This document shows positions 23,241 through 31,023 of a DNA stretch of 43,924 bases, piece after piece (position 1 is the first letter of the stretch; each line of letters begins with the position of its first letter). A program made the position numbers and the translations under genes. The stretch is taken from assembly GCA_029260655.1 (NCBI GenBank), contig JAJDCU010000044.1:1-43924 (forward strand), given 5' to 3'. Origin of the DNA: Phycisphaeraceae bacterium (GTDB taxonomy: Bacteria; Planctomycetota; Phycisphaerae; Phycisphaerales; Phycisphaeraceae). The notes under the pieces were generated by a model that saw only the letters and a program-made list of their open reading frames with translations, did not search any database and was not told where the DNA came from.

Positions 23241-24047
23241 ATGCCGGACGTGCTGGCCCAAATCGTGGCGGACAAGAAGCAGCAAGTCGCCCAGTCCATA
23301 AGCCAGGTCCCCCTGGACACGCTCAAGGACCGCGCCAGCCAGGCCCAGCCGCCGCGCAACTTCTTCACCGCGGTGACCCGGCCCAACGGGCAACTACGTG
23401 TGATCGCCGAGGTCAAGAAGGCCAGCCCCTCTGCCGGGGTCATCCGCGAAGACTTCGACCCCGTCGCCATCGCCAAGGCTTACCACGAAGCCGGCGCCGC
23501 GGCGATCAGTTGCCTGACCGATGAGAAGTATTTCCAGGGTTCGCTTGATTACATCGGGCTGATCAAGGATGCCGTCCCGCTGCCCGTGCTCCGCAAGGAC
23601 TTCATCATCGACCCGTACCAGGTGTACGAATCCCGCGCCGCCGGGGCAGATGCGATCCTCCTGATCGCCGAGTGCCTGGGCGAACCGCAACTGATCGACC
23701 TGTTGATCCTGGCAACCGAGTTGAAGATGACCGTGCTGCTGGAGGTTCACGACTACGAGAGCCTGATCCAGGTCAAGTCCCACGTCGGTTTCCCCCACCC
23801 CGGCTACCAGCTCCTGGGCATCAACAACCGCGACCTCAAGACGATGACGACCGATCTTGGCCACACGCTGAAACTTCTCAAAGACGTGCCCGACCTGGGC
23901 ATCCTCGTCAGCGAATCAGGCATCAAGACCCCAGAAGATGTGAAACGCTTAGAGCAGGCCGGCGTCCACCGCATCCTCGTCGGCGAACACCTGATGCGGC
24001 AGGCGGATGTTGGCACCGCGCTGCGCGAGTTGATTGGGACGGATTGA
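23241..24047 (+). CDS. trpC: Indole-3-glycerol-phosphate synthase
   Basis: Converts carboxyphenylamino-deoxyribulose phosphate to indole-3-glycerol phosphate in tryptophan synthesis. The 268 residues form the expected TIM barrel. Substrate and catalytic residues are in place: Lys59 in EVKKASPSAG, Lys119 in LRKDFIIDPYQVYESRAAGAD, Glu168 in LLEVHD, plus INNRDLKT and VSESGI. The C-terminus has HRILVGEHLMRQ. No other trp gene is adjacent. The ATG at 23241 has a weak ribosome site and lies just after the G-tract element (23189-23229). Confidence 0.95.
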   Translation: MPDVLAQIVADKKQQVAQSISQVPLDTLKDRASQAQPPRNFFTAVTRPNGQLRVIAEVKKASPSAGVIREDFDPVAIAKAYHEAGAAAISCLTDEKYFQGSLDYIGLIKDAVPLPVLRKDFIIDPYQVYESRAAGADAILLIAECLGEPQLIDLLILATELKMTVLLEVHDYESLIQVKSHVGFPHPGYQLLGINNRDLKTMTTDLGHTLKLLKDVPDLGILVSESGIKTPEDVKRLEQAGVHRILVGEHLMRQADVGTALRELIGTD

Positions 24048-24070
24048 CTACACCCTCAATCTTCAATCAA

Positions 24071-24379
24071 TCAGATAGACTCCCATCGCTCTTCAGACAT
24101 TCCAATAACACCATTTGGGTCTATACCACGCTGCTTAATGACATCGTGCCAATACTCAGGATCGGTATGATAATCACTTACGTATGTAGTCATCATATCC
24201 AATCGCCTGTATAACATTATTACCGCTTGTTCTCTGATTAGGACGGGATACTGAAGGCAATTAATTAAATCATTCCAAGTAGCATCAGGATGTTTTATCA
24301 TGTTGCAGAAGGCCATTACTCTCGAAGCATCACTCTGTTTCAGGCAGATATTCGCTCGTAGTGTTGTAATTGTTTCCAT
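24071..24379 (-). CDS. AT-rich orphan small protein
   Basis: Unrecognised 102-residue protein, all-alpha in appearance, with no signal peptide or membrane span. The N-terminal half resembles a helical adaptor segment (LKQSDASRVMAFCNMIKHPDATWNDLINCLQ), the middle is REQAVIMLYRRLDMM, and it ends SEERWESI. The coding stretch is strikingly AT-rich for this genome: in 24181-24240 only 22 of 60 bases are G or C. ATG 24379 is preceded by GGTGAG; GTG 24388 and TTG 24391 are alternatives. It lies 36 bases after the metallo-hydrolase gene, same strand, and converges with trpC. The composition suggests recent acquisition. Confidence 0.65.
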   Translation of the reverse strand: METITTLRANICLKQSDASRVMAFCNMIKHPDATWNDLINCLQYPVLIREQAVIMLYRRLDMMTTYVSDYHTDPEYWHDVIKQRGIDPNGVIGMSEERWESI

Positions 24380-24415
24380 GCAGCTCACCAATAATGTGTT
24401 TATCTTCTTCTCTTA

Positions 24416-25231
24416 CTACTCCCTGACCTCCACCACCAACCCGTCATAAGATAGATGCACGCCCTTGGGCAACTTCGGCTCAAGCTCCGCGTATTTGACG
24501 TCGTGCGCCAGGTGCGTCAGGTACGCTTTGCCCGGCTTGATCTGCTCGATCTGTTCGAGCGCCTGATCAATGGTCAGGTGCGTGGGGTGATGCCGGTACC
24601 GCAGGCCGTCGATCACCAGCACGTCCAGGTTTTGCAGCAGGGGGTAGCTTTCCGGGGGGAACGCCGAGACGTCCGTGCAGTACGCCAGCGACTTACCGCC
24701 GTAGTCCACCCGGAAGCCCAGGATCGGTAGCCGCCCGTGCATCAGGCGGATCGGGGTCCACACCGCGCCGAACAGGTCCAGCGTCCTGCCCGGCTCAAGC
24801 TCGTGCGCGATCAGTGTCGGCACGAACGACGGGTTGACATTCTTCTCCGGCGTGAACACGTAGGGGAACATCTTCCTAAGCGACGCGAGCACCCTCGGCT
24901 CGGCGTGGATGTCCACGGCGGATTTCATCACCGCGTTGAACCGGCGCAGGTCATCGAGGCCGAAGATGTGGTCGGCGTGGCCGTGGGTGTACAGGACGCC
25001 GTCGATCCGCTTGATCCCGTGCCGGATCGCCTGTTGCCGCATCTCCGGGGCGGTGTCGATCAGGAACTGCCTGACCGGCTCAGGGTCCTGGCCGTCGTGA
25101 TACCGCACCAGCGCGCTGGGCCTGTCACGGCGGTCGCGCGGGTCGTCGGACGTGCAGACCTCGCAGTCGCACCCGATCATCGGCACCCCGGCGCTCGTGC
25201 CGGTGCCCAGAAAGATAAGCTCAAACACCAT
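24416..25231 (-). CDS. PhnP-like MBL-fold metallo-hydrolase
   Basis: Metallo-beta-lactamase fold hydrolase, 271 residues, closest in style to PhnP and RNase Z-like phosphodiesterases. Motifs: FLGTGTSAGVPMIGC, then Cys21, Cys23 and Cys26 (CDCEVC, a structural metal site of the PhnP group), the signature THGHADH (His83, His85, Asp87, His88), LMHGRLPILGFRVDYGG, AYCTDVSAFP and THLAHDVKY. PhnP acts on phosphoribosyl 1,2-cyclic phosphate, but no phn genes are near, so the substrate here may differ. It follows tsaD on the same strand with a gap of 69 bases. Confidence 0.85.
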   Translation of the reverse strand: MVFELIFLGTGTSAGVPMIGCDCEVCTSDDPRDRRDRPSALVRYHDGQDPEPVRQFLIDTAPEMRQQAIRHGIKRIDGVLYTHGHADHIFGLDDLRRFNAVMKSAVDIHAEPRVLASLRKMFPYVFTPEKNVNPSFVPTLIAHELEPGRTLDLFGAVWTPIRLMHGRLPILGFRVDYGGKSLAYCTDVSAFPPESYPLLQNLDVLVIDGLRYRHHPTHLTIDQALEQIEQIKPGKAYLTHLAHDVKYAELEPKLPKGVHLSYDGLVVEVRE

Positions 25232-25300
25232 GGGCTGATGATAGCATCCGTGCTCGACACGTTCTTGTGTCGGGGGCTGATACAGATGAGGCTGGCAACA

Positions 25301-26389
25301 TCACACCGACCCCGACGCGACGGCTGGGAGGTCCAGGTCGGCGAAGTCTTTGGCCTGGTAGTGGGTGTGCGCCAGGCCGGCGATCATGGCGGCGTTGTCC
25401 AGGCAGTACGCAAATGCCGGGATGCGGACGGCGATGTGCAGCCGCTCGCCAAGTTCGGCTACACGGGTGCGCAGCAGGGAGTTGGCGCTGACGCCGCCGC
25501 CGATGACCAGCGATCTGGGCGCATCACCTTGTTCGGTCATGTGTTTAACCGCCCGTTCGAGCTTCTTGATGACCGCGTCGACGGCGGCGGCCTGGAACGA
25601 GGCGGCGATGTCGGCCTGCTGCTTCTCCGTCAGGTCCTCGATGCTGCGCTCAAACCGCGCGTCGCTGCCCCGGCCCTTGGGGTGGCCTCGCACGGCGTAG
25701 AGCACGGCGGTCTTGAGCCCGCTGAATGAGAAGTCCAGGCTGTCTTTGCCGAGCATCGAGCGCGGCAGATCGTAGGCGGTGGGATCGCCTTGCTGGGCGA
25801 GTTTGTCGACCTTGGGCCCGCCTGGGTACCCGGCCTTGAGGATGACGGCGACCTTGTCGTAGGCCTCGCCGACCGCATCGTCGATCGTCTGGCCGATGGG
25901 GGTAAGGTCGGCGGGGGAGGTCATGCGGTACAAACTTGTGTGCCCGCCGGAGACGACCAACCCCAGCGCGGGAAACTCAAGTGGCCCGGGGTCGTCCTGG
26001 TCATGTCTGTTAGCAGCATCGACCAACGCCGCGGCGTGGAGGTGGGCGCGGACGTGGTCGATCCCGATCAGCGGTTTGCCGGCCGCCCACGAAAGGGTCT
26101 TGGCGGCGCTGACCCCGACCAGCAGCGACCCGATCAGCCCGGGGCGGTGCCCGACGGCGATGGCGTCGATTTTCTCCAGCGAGGTCCCGGCCTGCTCGAG
26201 CGCCTCCTGCACGACGGGGTTGATGCTTTGAAGGTGCGCCCGGCTGGCGATCTCGGGGACCACGCCGTGGTAGCGCTCGTGCAGTTCGTGCTGAGAGGCG
26301 ACGACGTTGGACATCACAAACCGCCCGTCACACACGACGGCCGCGGCGGTCTCGTCACAACTGGTCTCGAGGCCGAGGATCAAAGTCAC
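25301..26389 (-). CDS. tsaD: tRNA threonylcarbamoyladenosine transferase TsaD
   Basis: Catalyses transfer of the threonylcarbamoyl group to A37 of ANN-decoding tRNAs, with TsaB and TsaE. The 362 residues have the ASKHA fold: LGLETSCDETAAAVV, HRPGLIGSLLVG, metal-binding His112 and His116 (IDHVRAHLHA), LVVSGGHTSLY, GYPGGPKVD, FSFSGLKTAVL, GGVSANSLLR and CLDNAAMIAG. The start overlaps the stop of the upstream protease by four bases, so the two are coupled. tsaB and tsaE are not in the window. Confidence 0.95.
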   Translation of the reverse strand: MTLILGLETSCDETAAAVVCDGRFVMSNVVASQHELHERYHGVVPEIASRAHLQSINPVVQEALEQAGTSLEKIDAIAVGHRPGLIGSLLVGVSAAKTLSWAAGKPLIGIDHVRAHLHAAALVDAANRHDQDDPGPLEFPALGLVVSGGHTSLYRMTSPADLTPIGQTIDDAVGEAYDKVAVILKAGYPGGPKVDKLAQQGDPTAYDLPRSMLGKDSLDFSFSGLKTAVLYAVRGHPKGRGSDARFERSIEDLTEKQQADIAASFQAAAVDAVIKKLERAVKHMTEQGDAPRSLVIGGGVSANSLLRTRVAELGERLHIAVRIPAFAYCLDNAAMIAGLAHTHYQAKDFADLDLPAVASGSV

Positions 26390-28074
26390 GGCTGGGCTGC
26401 CGGCTCGGGCTGGGTTGCCGGTTCCTCAATGGGGTCCGCTTCAATATCAGGCACCAACTCCGGCTGGGATTCAGGAGTCGGCTGCTCACCCGGAGCATTT
26501 GTTTCCTCAGGCACTATTTCCGGGATTGCAAGCTGGTGTCCAGGCCCCTGGTCGGGGTCAAGCGAAGGCTCCCGCACGGCCGGCAACCGTATAGTTCCAG
26601 GTGCCGTAGCTTCGGCTTCGCTCTCGTCGCCGTCGGCGAGCTTGGCCTCGACTTTATGAAGCTCCTCCAGCAACAGGCTGCGGCGTCGTTCGAGCAGCTC
26701 GTGCTCACGCTGCTTGACCAGTTCCTGTGCGTTGGACTGCCCGACGGTCGGCCAATCGCCGGTGTCGAGCTTGCCCAGCACGGCCGTCAACGCCGCGGCG
26801 AGCTGGGGGTCTTTGAGTTGATCGTTGATCCAGTCAGGCGTCACCGCCGCGCCTTCGTTGTGCCCGTTCTCCGGACGGATCGTGTCGCTGTTGCGGCGGA
26901 CCTGGATCATCTGATCGTACTGCTTATACGTCATCGGGACGTACGCGCCTTCGTCGGGGTCGACGCCCCAGACCTCGGCGTCCGGTTTGCGGTGGATGTT
27001 CCGCCCGTTGGGCAGGTAGTAGTAGGCCCCGGTGAACTTAAGCGCGCCCGGGCCGGTGTCCAGCCCGCGGACCTGCTGGACGCTTCCCTTGCCGAACGTG
27101 CGTGTCCCGACGAACAGGGCCCGGCCGTTGTCCGACAGCGCGCCGGTCACGACCTCCGACGCCGAAGCGCTGCCCTCGTTGGCAAGCACGACCATCGGGA
27201 TGTCCGGCATCAGGGTCTGGTCGGTCGCGTCAAACACCTGCTCGGGCCAGGCCCGGCCCTTGGTCGAGACGATCCGTTGGCCGTCTTCAAGGAACATGTC
27301 GCTGATCTGCACAGCCGATTCCAGCAGCCCGCCGGGATCGAAACGCAGGTCCAGGATAAAACCCCTTGCGCCCTGCTCGTTGAGCTGCTCCAGGGCAGAG
27401 CGCAGCTCGCCGGCCGTGGGCTCGGTGAATTGCGTTACCCTCGCGTAGCCGATCTTGTTGACCGGATCGAGCATGTAGTCAAAGCTCTGATCGACCCGTC
27501 GCCGCGCGCCCCGGACGGTGTGCACGGTGATCTGCGCCCGGGTGATGGTGATATCCAACTCCTCGCCTGTCTCTCGTCGGACGGTGAGGGTGACATCCGT
27601 GCCGGCCTCGCCCTTGATCCGTTTGATGACCTGCATCAGGCTTTCATCGAGTGTGGTCTGGCCGTCGACCTTGAGGATCAGGTCCCCTGCCATGATCCCG
27701 GCCTTCCAGGCGGGCGAGCTTTCCAGGGGCGTGACGATCCGAGGCCGGCCATCCTGCACGTCGATCTCCGCCCCGATCCCCGTGAACGAGCCGGTCAGGC
27801 GGTCCTCGAACTGCTCGAGCTGCTCGGCGGGGACATACACCGTGTACGGGTCGCGCAGCGCATCGACCATCCCCTGCACCGCAGACTCGATCATCTTCGT
27901 CTGGTCCGGCTCATCGACATAGGCCTCGACCAGCTCGTGGCGCACCTCGGCCAGCAGGTCCATCTGGCTTAGCGCATCGGCCTGCCTGGCGGCCCAGACG
28001 TCGGTCAGGACCAACAACCCCGCGGTAAGGATTACGATCAGGGGCAGCCGCCACAGGGTGTGTTTGCTCATCAT
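26386..28074 (-). CDS. S41 carboxyl-terminal processing protease
   Basis: Periplasmic tail-specific protease of the CtpA type, 562 residues. A membrane anchor lies at about 10-28, a helical region to 75, a PDZ domain at about 90-180 (FTGIGAEIDV, SSPAWKAGIMAGDLILKVDG), and the S41 domain has FILDLRFDPGGLL, catalytic Ser304 in NEGSASASEV and Lys329 in RTFGKGSVQQ, the proper 25-residue spacing. From about 440 on there is a coiled coil (KQREHELLERRRSLLLEELHKVEAKL), and the last 75 residues are a low-complexity Pro/Glu tail. It is the first gene of a minus-strand group with tsaD and the metallo-hydrolase. Confidence 0.92.
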   Translation of the reverse strand: MMSKHTLWRLPLIVILTAGLLVLTDVWAARQADALSQMDLLAEVRHELVEAYVDEPDQTKMIESAVQGMVDALRDPYTVYVPAEQLEQFEDRLTGSFTGIGAEIDVQDGRPRIVTPLESSPAWKAGIMAGDLILKVDGQTTLDESLMQVIKRIKGEAGTDVTLTVRRETGEELDITITRAQITVHTVRGARRRVDQSFDYMLDPVNKIGYARVTQFTEPTAGELRSALEQLNEQGARGFILDLRFDPGGLLESAVQISDMFLEDGQRIVSTKGRAWPEQVFDATDQTLMPDIPMVVLANEGSASASEVVTGALSDNGRALFVGTRTFGKGSVQQVRGLDTGPGALKFTGAYYYLPNGRNIHRKPDAEVWGVDPDEGAYVPMTYKQYDQMIQVRRNSDTIRPENGHNEGAAVTPDWINDQLKDPQLAAALTAVLGKLDTGDWPTVGQSNAQELVKQREHELLERRRSLLLEELHKVEAKLADGDESEAEATAPGTIRLPAVREPSLDPDQGPGHQLAIPEIVPEETNAPGEQPTPESQPELVPDIEADPIEEPATQPEPAAQP

Positions 28075-28269
28075 TCGGGCTCGTGTGGGAGTTAGCGTTC
28101 TTGGTTTTTCCTAGCGTAGGCTGGGGATTGTAGGCGTGCCGTGGTAGCGCATCAAAGCGGAAGCGGGCGGGGGGCAGGTCGGTTGTGAGGTGGTTTGGGT
28201 TCATCCCGCCGGCTGAAGCCGGCTCGCAGGGGCTGGTCTGGACGCCGGGAAGGGCGTATCCTTCGGCCT

Positions 28270-29682
28270 ATGGCGAGAATCAGGGCCCAGTTCATCTGCA
28301 ACAGTTGCGGCGCGATCCACCCCAAGTGGATGGGCAAGTGCCAGGATTGCGGCGGCTGGGACACGCTTGAGCAGCATCAGGCCATCGGTGCGTCGGCCCA
28401 GATGGACCCGCATCGCGGTGCGGCATCGGCGCAGTCGCCGGTGGCGGCGCCGATCCAATCCATCGACCCCAGCGAATCAGGCATCGCCCGGCTGGCGACG
28501 GGGATCACTGAACTGGACCGGGTCCTGGGCGGCACGGTCAACGGCAACGGGTCGGCCAAACCGCAGGACTGCGGGTTCGTCCCCGGCAGTGTCGTCCTGA
28601 TCGGCGGCGACCCGGGGATCGGTAAGTCCACGCTCATGCTCCAGGCGGCACACAAACTGGCGCTAAGCGGCAAGCGTGTTCTATACGTCTCAAGTGAAGA
28701 ATCGGCACAGCAGCTTCGACTGCGTGCAAAAAGACTCGGCGCGGATGGTGACGGGTCGGATGAGCTGCTCGTCCTGGCCGACACCAACCTCGCGCGGATC
28801 GTCGAGCAGATACGCAAGACCGACCCGGCGGTGGTGGTCGTCGACTCGGTGCAGATGATCTACAAGGGCGACCTCCCCGCCGCGCCCGGCAGCGTCACGC
28901 AACTGCGCGCCTGCTGCCAGGAACTGGTCTACCTGGCCAAATCGATCGGGGTGGCGATGGCGCTGGTTGGGCATGTCACCAAGCAGGGCCAGATCGCCGG
29001 GCCCAGACTCTTAGAACACATGGTCGACGCGGTGCTCTACTTCGAGGGCGATCGCTACCACAGCCACCGGGTGATCCGCGCGATCAAGAACCGTTTCGGC
29101 ACGACCCTGGAGGTCGGGCTGTTCGAGATGACCGACCGGGGACTAAACCCCGTGACCAACGGCGCGGGCCTGCTTGCCAAGGAATATCAGCGCCGCCCCG
29201 GGAGCGTGGTCTGCCCGGTCCTTCAGGGCTCACGTTGCCTGCTGGTGGAGGTCCAGGCGCTCACGGCCACGGGTTTCCTGGGCTCGGCCAAGCGGAAGGT
29301 CAGCGGGGTCGATTCCAATCGGCTTGCGATGCTGATCGCGGTGCTTGAGAAGCGGGGGGGCTTGAGGCTGGCGGACCAGGATGTCTTTGTCAGCAGCGTC
29401 GGGGGCGTGAAGGTCGCCGAGCCCGCCGTGGATCTGGCGCTGGCGGTGGCGATCGCGGGCGCCCACTACAACCGGCAGACCGATGCCGGCACCTGCGCGG
29501 TCGGGGAGATCGGCCTGGGCGGGGAGGTCCGCCATGTCCAGCAGCTGGAACAGCGCATCACCGAGGCTGCCCGGCTTGGGTTTGGACGGATCATCTGCCC
29601 CCGCTCCGATGTCAAGCCGCCAAGCGGCGCTGAGTTGCTGCAGGTCAAGACGCTGGACGAAGCGGTCGGGTTGCTGAGTTAG
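28270..29682 (+). CDS. radA: DNA repair protein RadA
   Basis: RecA-like helicase that drives branch migration in recombination (Sms/RadA). The 470 residues contain all domains: a C4 zinc finger (Cys10, 13, 24, 27), Walker A GDPGIGKST (112-120), Walker B VVVVDSVQ (187-193), the RadA motif KNRFG (272-276), and a C-terminal Lon-like domain with GGVKVAEPAVDLALA and GEIGLGGEVR. ATG 28270 gives the standard FICNSCGAIHPKWMGKC N-terminus; the frame stays open upstream to 28195 but without family sequence. It stands alone, divergent from the protease gene. Confidence 0.96.
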   Translation: MARIRAQFICNSCGAIHPKWMGKCQDCGGWDTLEQHQAIGASAQMDPHRGAASAQSPVAAPIQSIDPSESGIARLATGITELDRVLGGTVNGNGSAKPQDCGFVPGSVVLIGGDPGIGKSTLMLQAAHKLALSGKRVLYVSSEESAQQLRLRAKRLGADGDGSDELLVLADTNLARIVEQIRKTDPAVVVVDSVQMIYKGDLPAAPGSVTQLRACCQELVYLAKSIGVAMALVGHVTKQGQIAGPRLLEHMVDAVLYFEGDRYHSHRVIRAIKNRFGTTLEVGLFEMTDRGLNPVTNGAGLLAKEYQRRPGSVVCPVLQGSRCLLVEVQALTATGFLGSAKRKVSGVDSNRLAMLIAVLEKRGGLRLADQDVFVSSVGGVKVAEPAVDLALAVAIAGAHYNRQTDAGTCAVGEIGLGGEVRHVQQLEQRITEAARLGFGRIICPRSDVKPPSGAELLQVKTLDEAVGLLS

Positions 29683-29688
29683 CAAGTC

Positions 29689-30984
29689 ATGAAAGGCGGA
29701 CAGGTGCTGCGATCAAGGATGATGCTTTCGGTGTGGTGTGTGTTAGCCGTGTGCTGCTCGGTCGGGGCCTGGGCGCAGATGCTCACCGGGCCTTGGGTCG
29801 AGCAGTCCCAGCAGCGCATCGACGAGGTGCGTAAGACCAGTCTGCGTGTGATCGTGATGGGCCGGGACGGCAAACCAGTTCCCGGCGCTAAGGTGCATAT
29901 CCAGCAGACCCGGCATGTATTTGACGTGGGGTTTGTCCTGCCGCAAGCCGGCTGGCCAGACGCCGAATCGGATGAAGTGTTTTGGCGGTGTTTTAACGCG
30001 GTGTCGATCCAGCGTCTGACATCCTGGCCGGCGTTACAGCCTGACCGGGACGCGCCGCTAAACGGCGAACAGGCCAGGCGGGTTGGGCAGGCGTTGTCGG
30101 TCGCCGATTCGCTGGATTTCACGGTCCGGTGGGGGGATCTGGTGTCGGCGGACCCGGGTCGGCTGCCGGATTGGGCGGTGGGGCTGGCCGGGCCTGAGTT
30201 GGCTAACGCCGTGCTGGGTTACCAGCGGGAAGTCCTGTCGCGCTTTGGCCGATCGGTGGATCAATTCGACGCGTACACGCAGACGTTGGCACACGATCAC
30301 GTGGATCGGCTGGCCGGGCTGGCTGTGGTCCGTCGGCTGTACGAGAGCATTCCGGCTGCGGCGGCGGATGCGGTGGCCTGCGCGCGCTTCGACGACGGGC
30401 TGACAATCGGCCGGGTCCAGAAGGTGCAGCGACGACTGACCACGATGCGCGAGGCGTTTATCCCGGTGGGTCTTGTCGCGATTGATCAGCGTTTTTCCGG
30501 GCCGCTGGAGCGACCGGCTCTGGAGCGAACGATCGGCCGGATCGATCAATTCAATCGTCCCGTGGTCATCAGCGGGCTGGAGGTCGGCGGAGACAGCCCC
30601 GTCAGCGCAGCGATCAACCTTGAAATGGTCCTGCGCACCTTGATGGAGCGCCCGAATCTACAAGGCATCTGGTTCACCGGTCTGACCGCCGAAGAGTTAA
30701 GCGAGCCCGGCGCTGCGCTGCTGGATGACGATGGGCAACCCACCGCCGCCGGACTGATGGTAGACAGCCTGTTCCACGGCCTGTGGTGGACCGACCTGGA
30801 TACACAAACCGACGAACTTGGCAACGTCCGTGTCAGGGCATTCCCCGGGGCGTTTCATCTGTCGGCGACGCTGCATGACGGCACCGTGCTGCGGACCGAG
30901 ATATGGCTCGTTAAATCCGACGACCCCCGCGTGGTACTGCTCGAACCGGTCAAGCAGGCAGGCAAGGTCGGTGGGCAAGACTGA
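29689..30984 (+). CDS. GH10-like secreted protein lacking catalytic Glu residues
   Basis: Predicted exported protein, 431 residues, resembling the planctomycete GH10-xylanase-like group. It has a signal peptide (cleavage near AWA, residue 29), a small beta domain (SLRVIVMGRDGKPVPGAKVHIQQTRHVFDVGFVL) that normally precedes GH10 barrels, and a barrel-like region with FNAVSIQRLTSWPALQP, RWGDLV, LPDWAVGL, VLSRFGRSVDQFDAY and a late VVISGLEVGG, then GIWFTGL and a beta tail. Where active GH10 enzymes have a Glu in the WDVxNE-type site I see FDAYTQ, and the TE of the nucleophile strand reads SG. If these alignments hold it is a binding or structural protein, not an enzyme. ATG 29719 or 29722 are alternative starts. 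It follows radA by six bases. Confidence 0.6.
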   Translation: MKGGQVLRSRMMLSVWCVLAVCCSVGAWAQMLTGPWVEQSQQRIDEVRKTSLRVIVMGRDGKPVPGAKVHIQQTRHVFDVGFVLPQAGWPDAESDEVFWRCFNAVSIQRLTSWPALQPDRDAPLNGEQARRVGQALSVADSLDFTVRWGDLVSADPGRLPDWAVGLAGPELANAVLGYQREVLSRFGRSVDQFDAYTQTLAHDHVDRLAGLAVVRRLYESIPAAAADAVACARFDDGLTIGRVQKVQRRLTTMREAFIPVGLVAIDQRFSGPLERPALERTIGRIDQFNRPVVISGLEVGGDSPVSAAINLEMVLRTLMERPNLQGIWFTGLTAEELSEPGAALLDDDGQPTAAGLMVDSLFHGLWWTDLDTQTDELGNVRVRAFPGAFHLSATLHDGTVLRTEIWLVKSDDPRVVLLEPVKQAGKVGGQD

Positions 30985-31023
30985 CACGTAAGTATGCAAC
31001 GTCAGGCGCGAGCCGGCCGCCGC

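Noticed and set aside
24737-25729. 330-codon plus-strand frame across the metallo-hydrolase and tsaD
   Set aside because: It lies opposite two clear genes on minus and has a His/Arg/Val-rich shadow translation without motifs; high GC makes such antisense frames common.
26536-27972. 478-codon plus-strand frame
   Set aside because: Exact shadow of the S41 protease gene on minus; no family sequence, no ribosome site.
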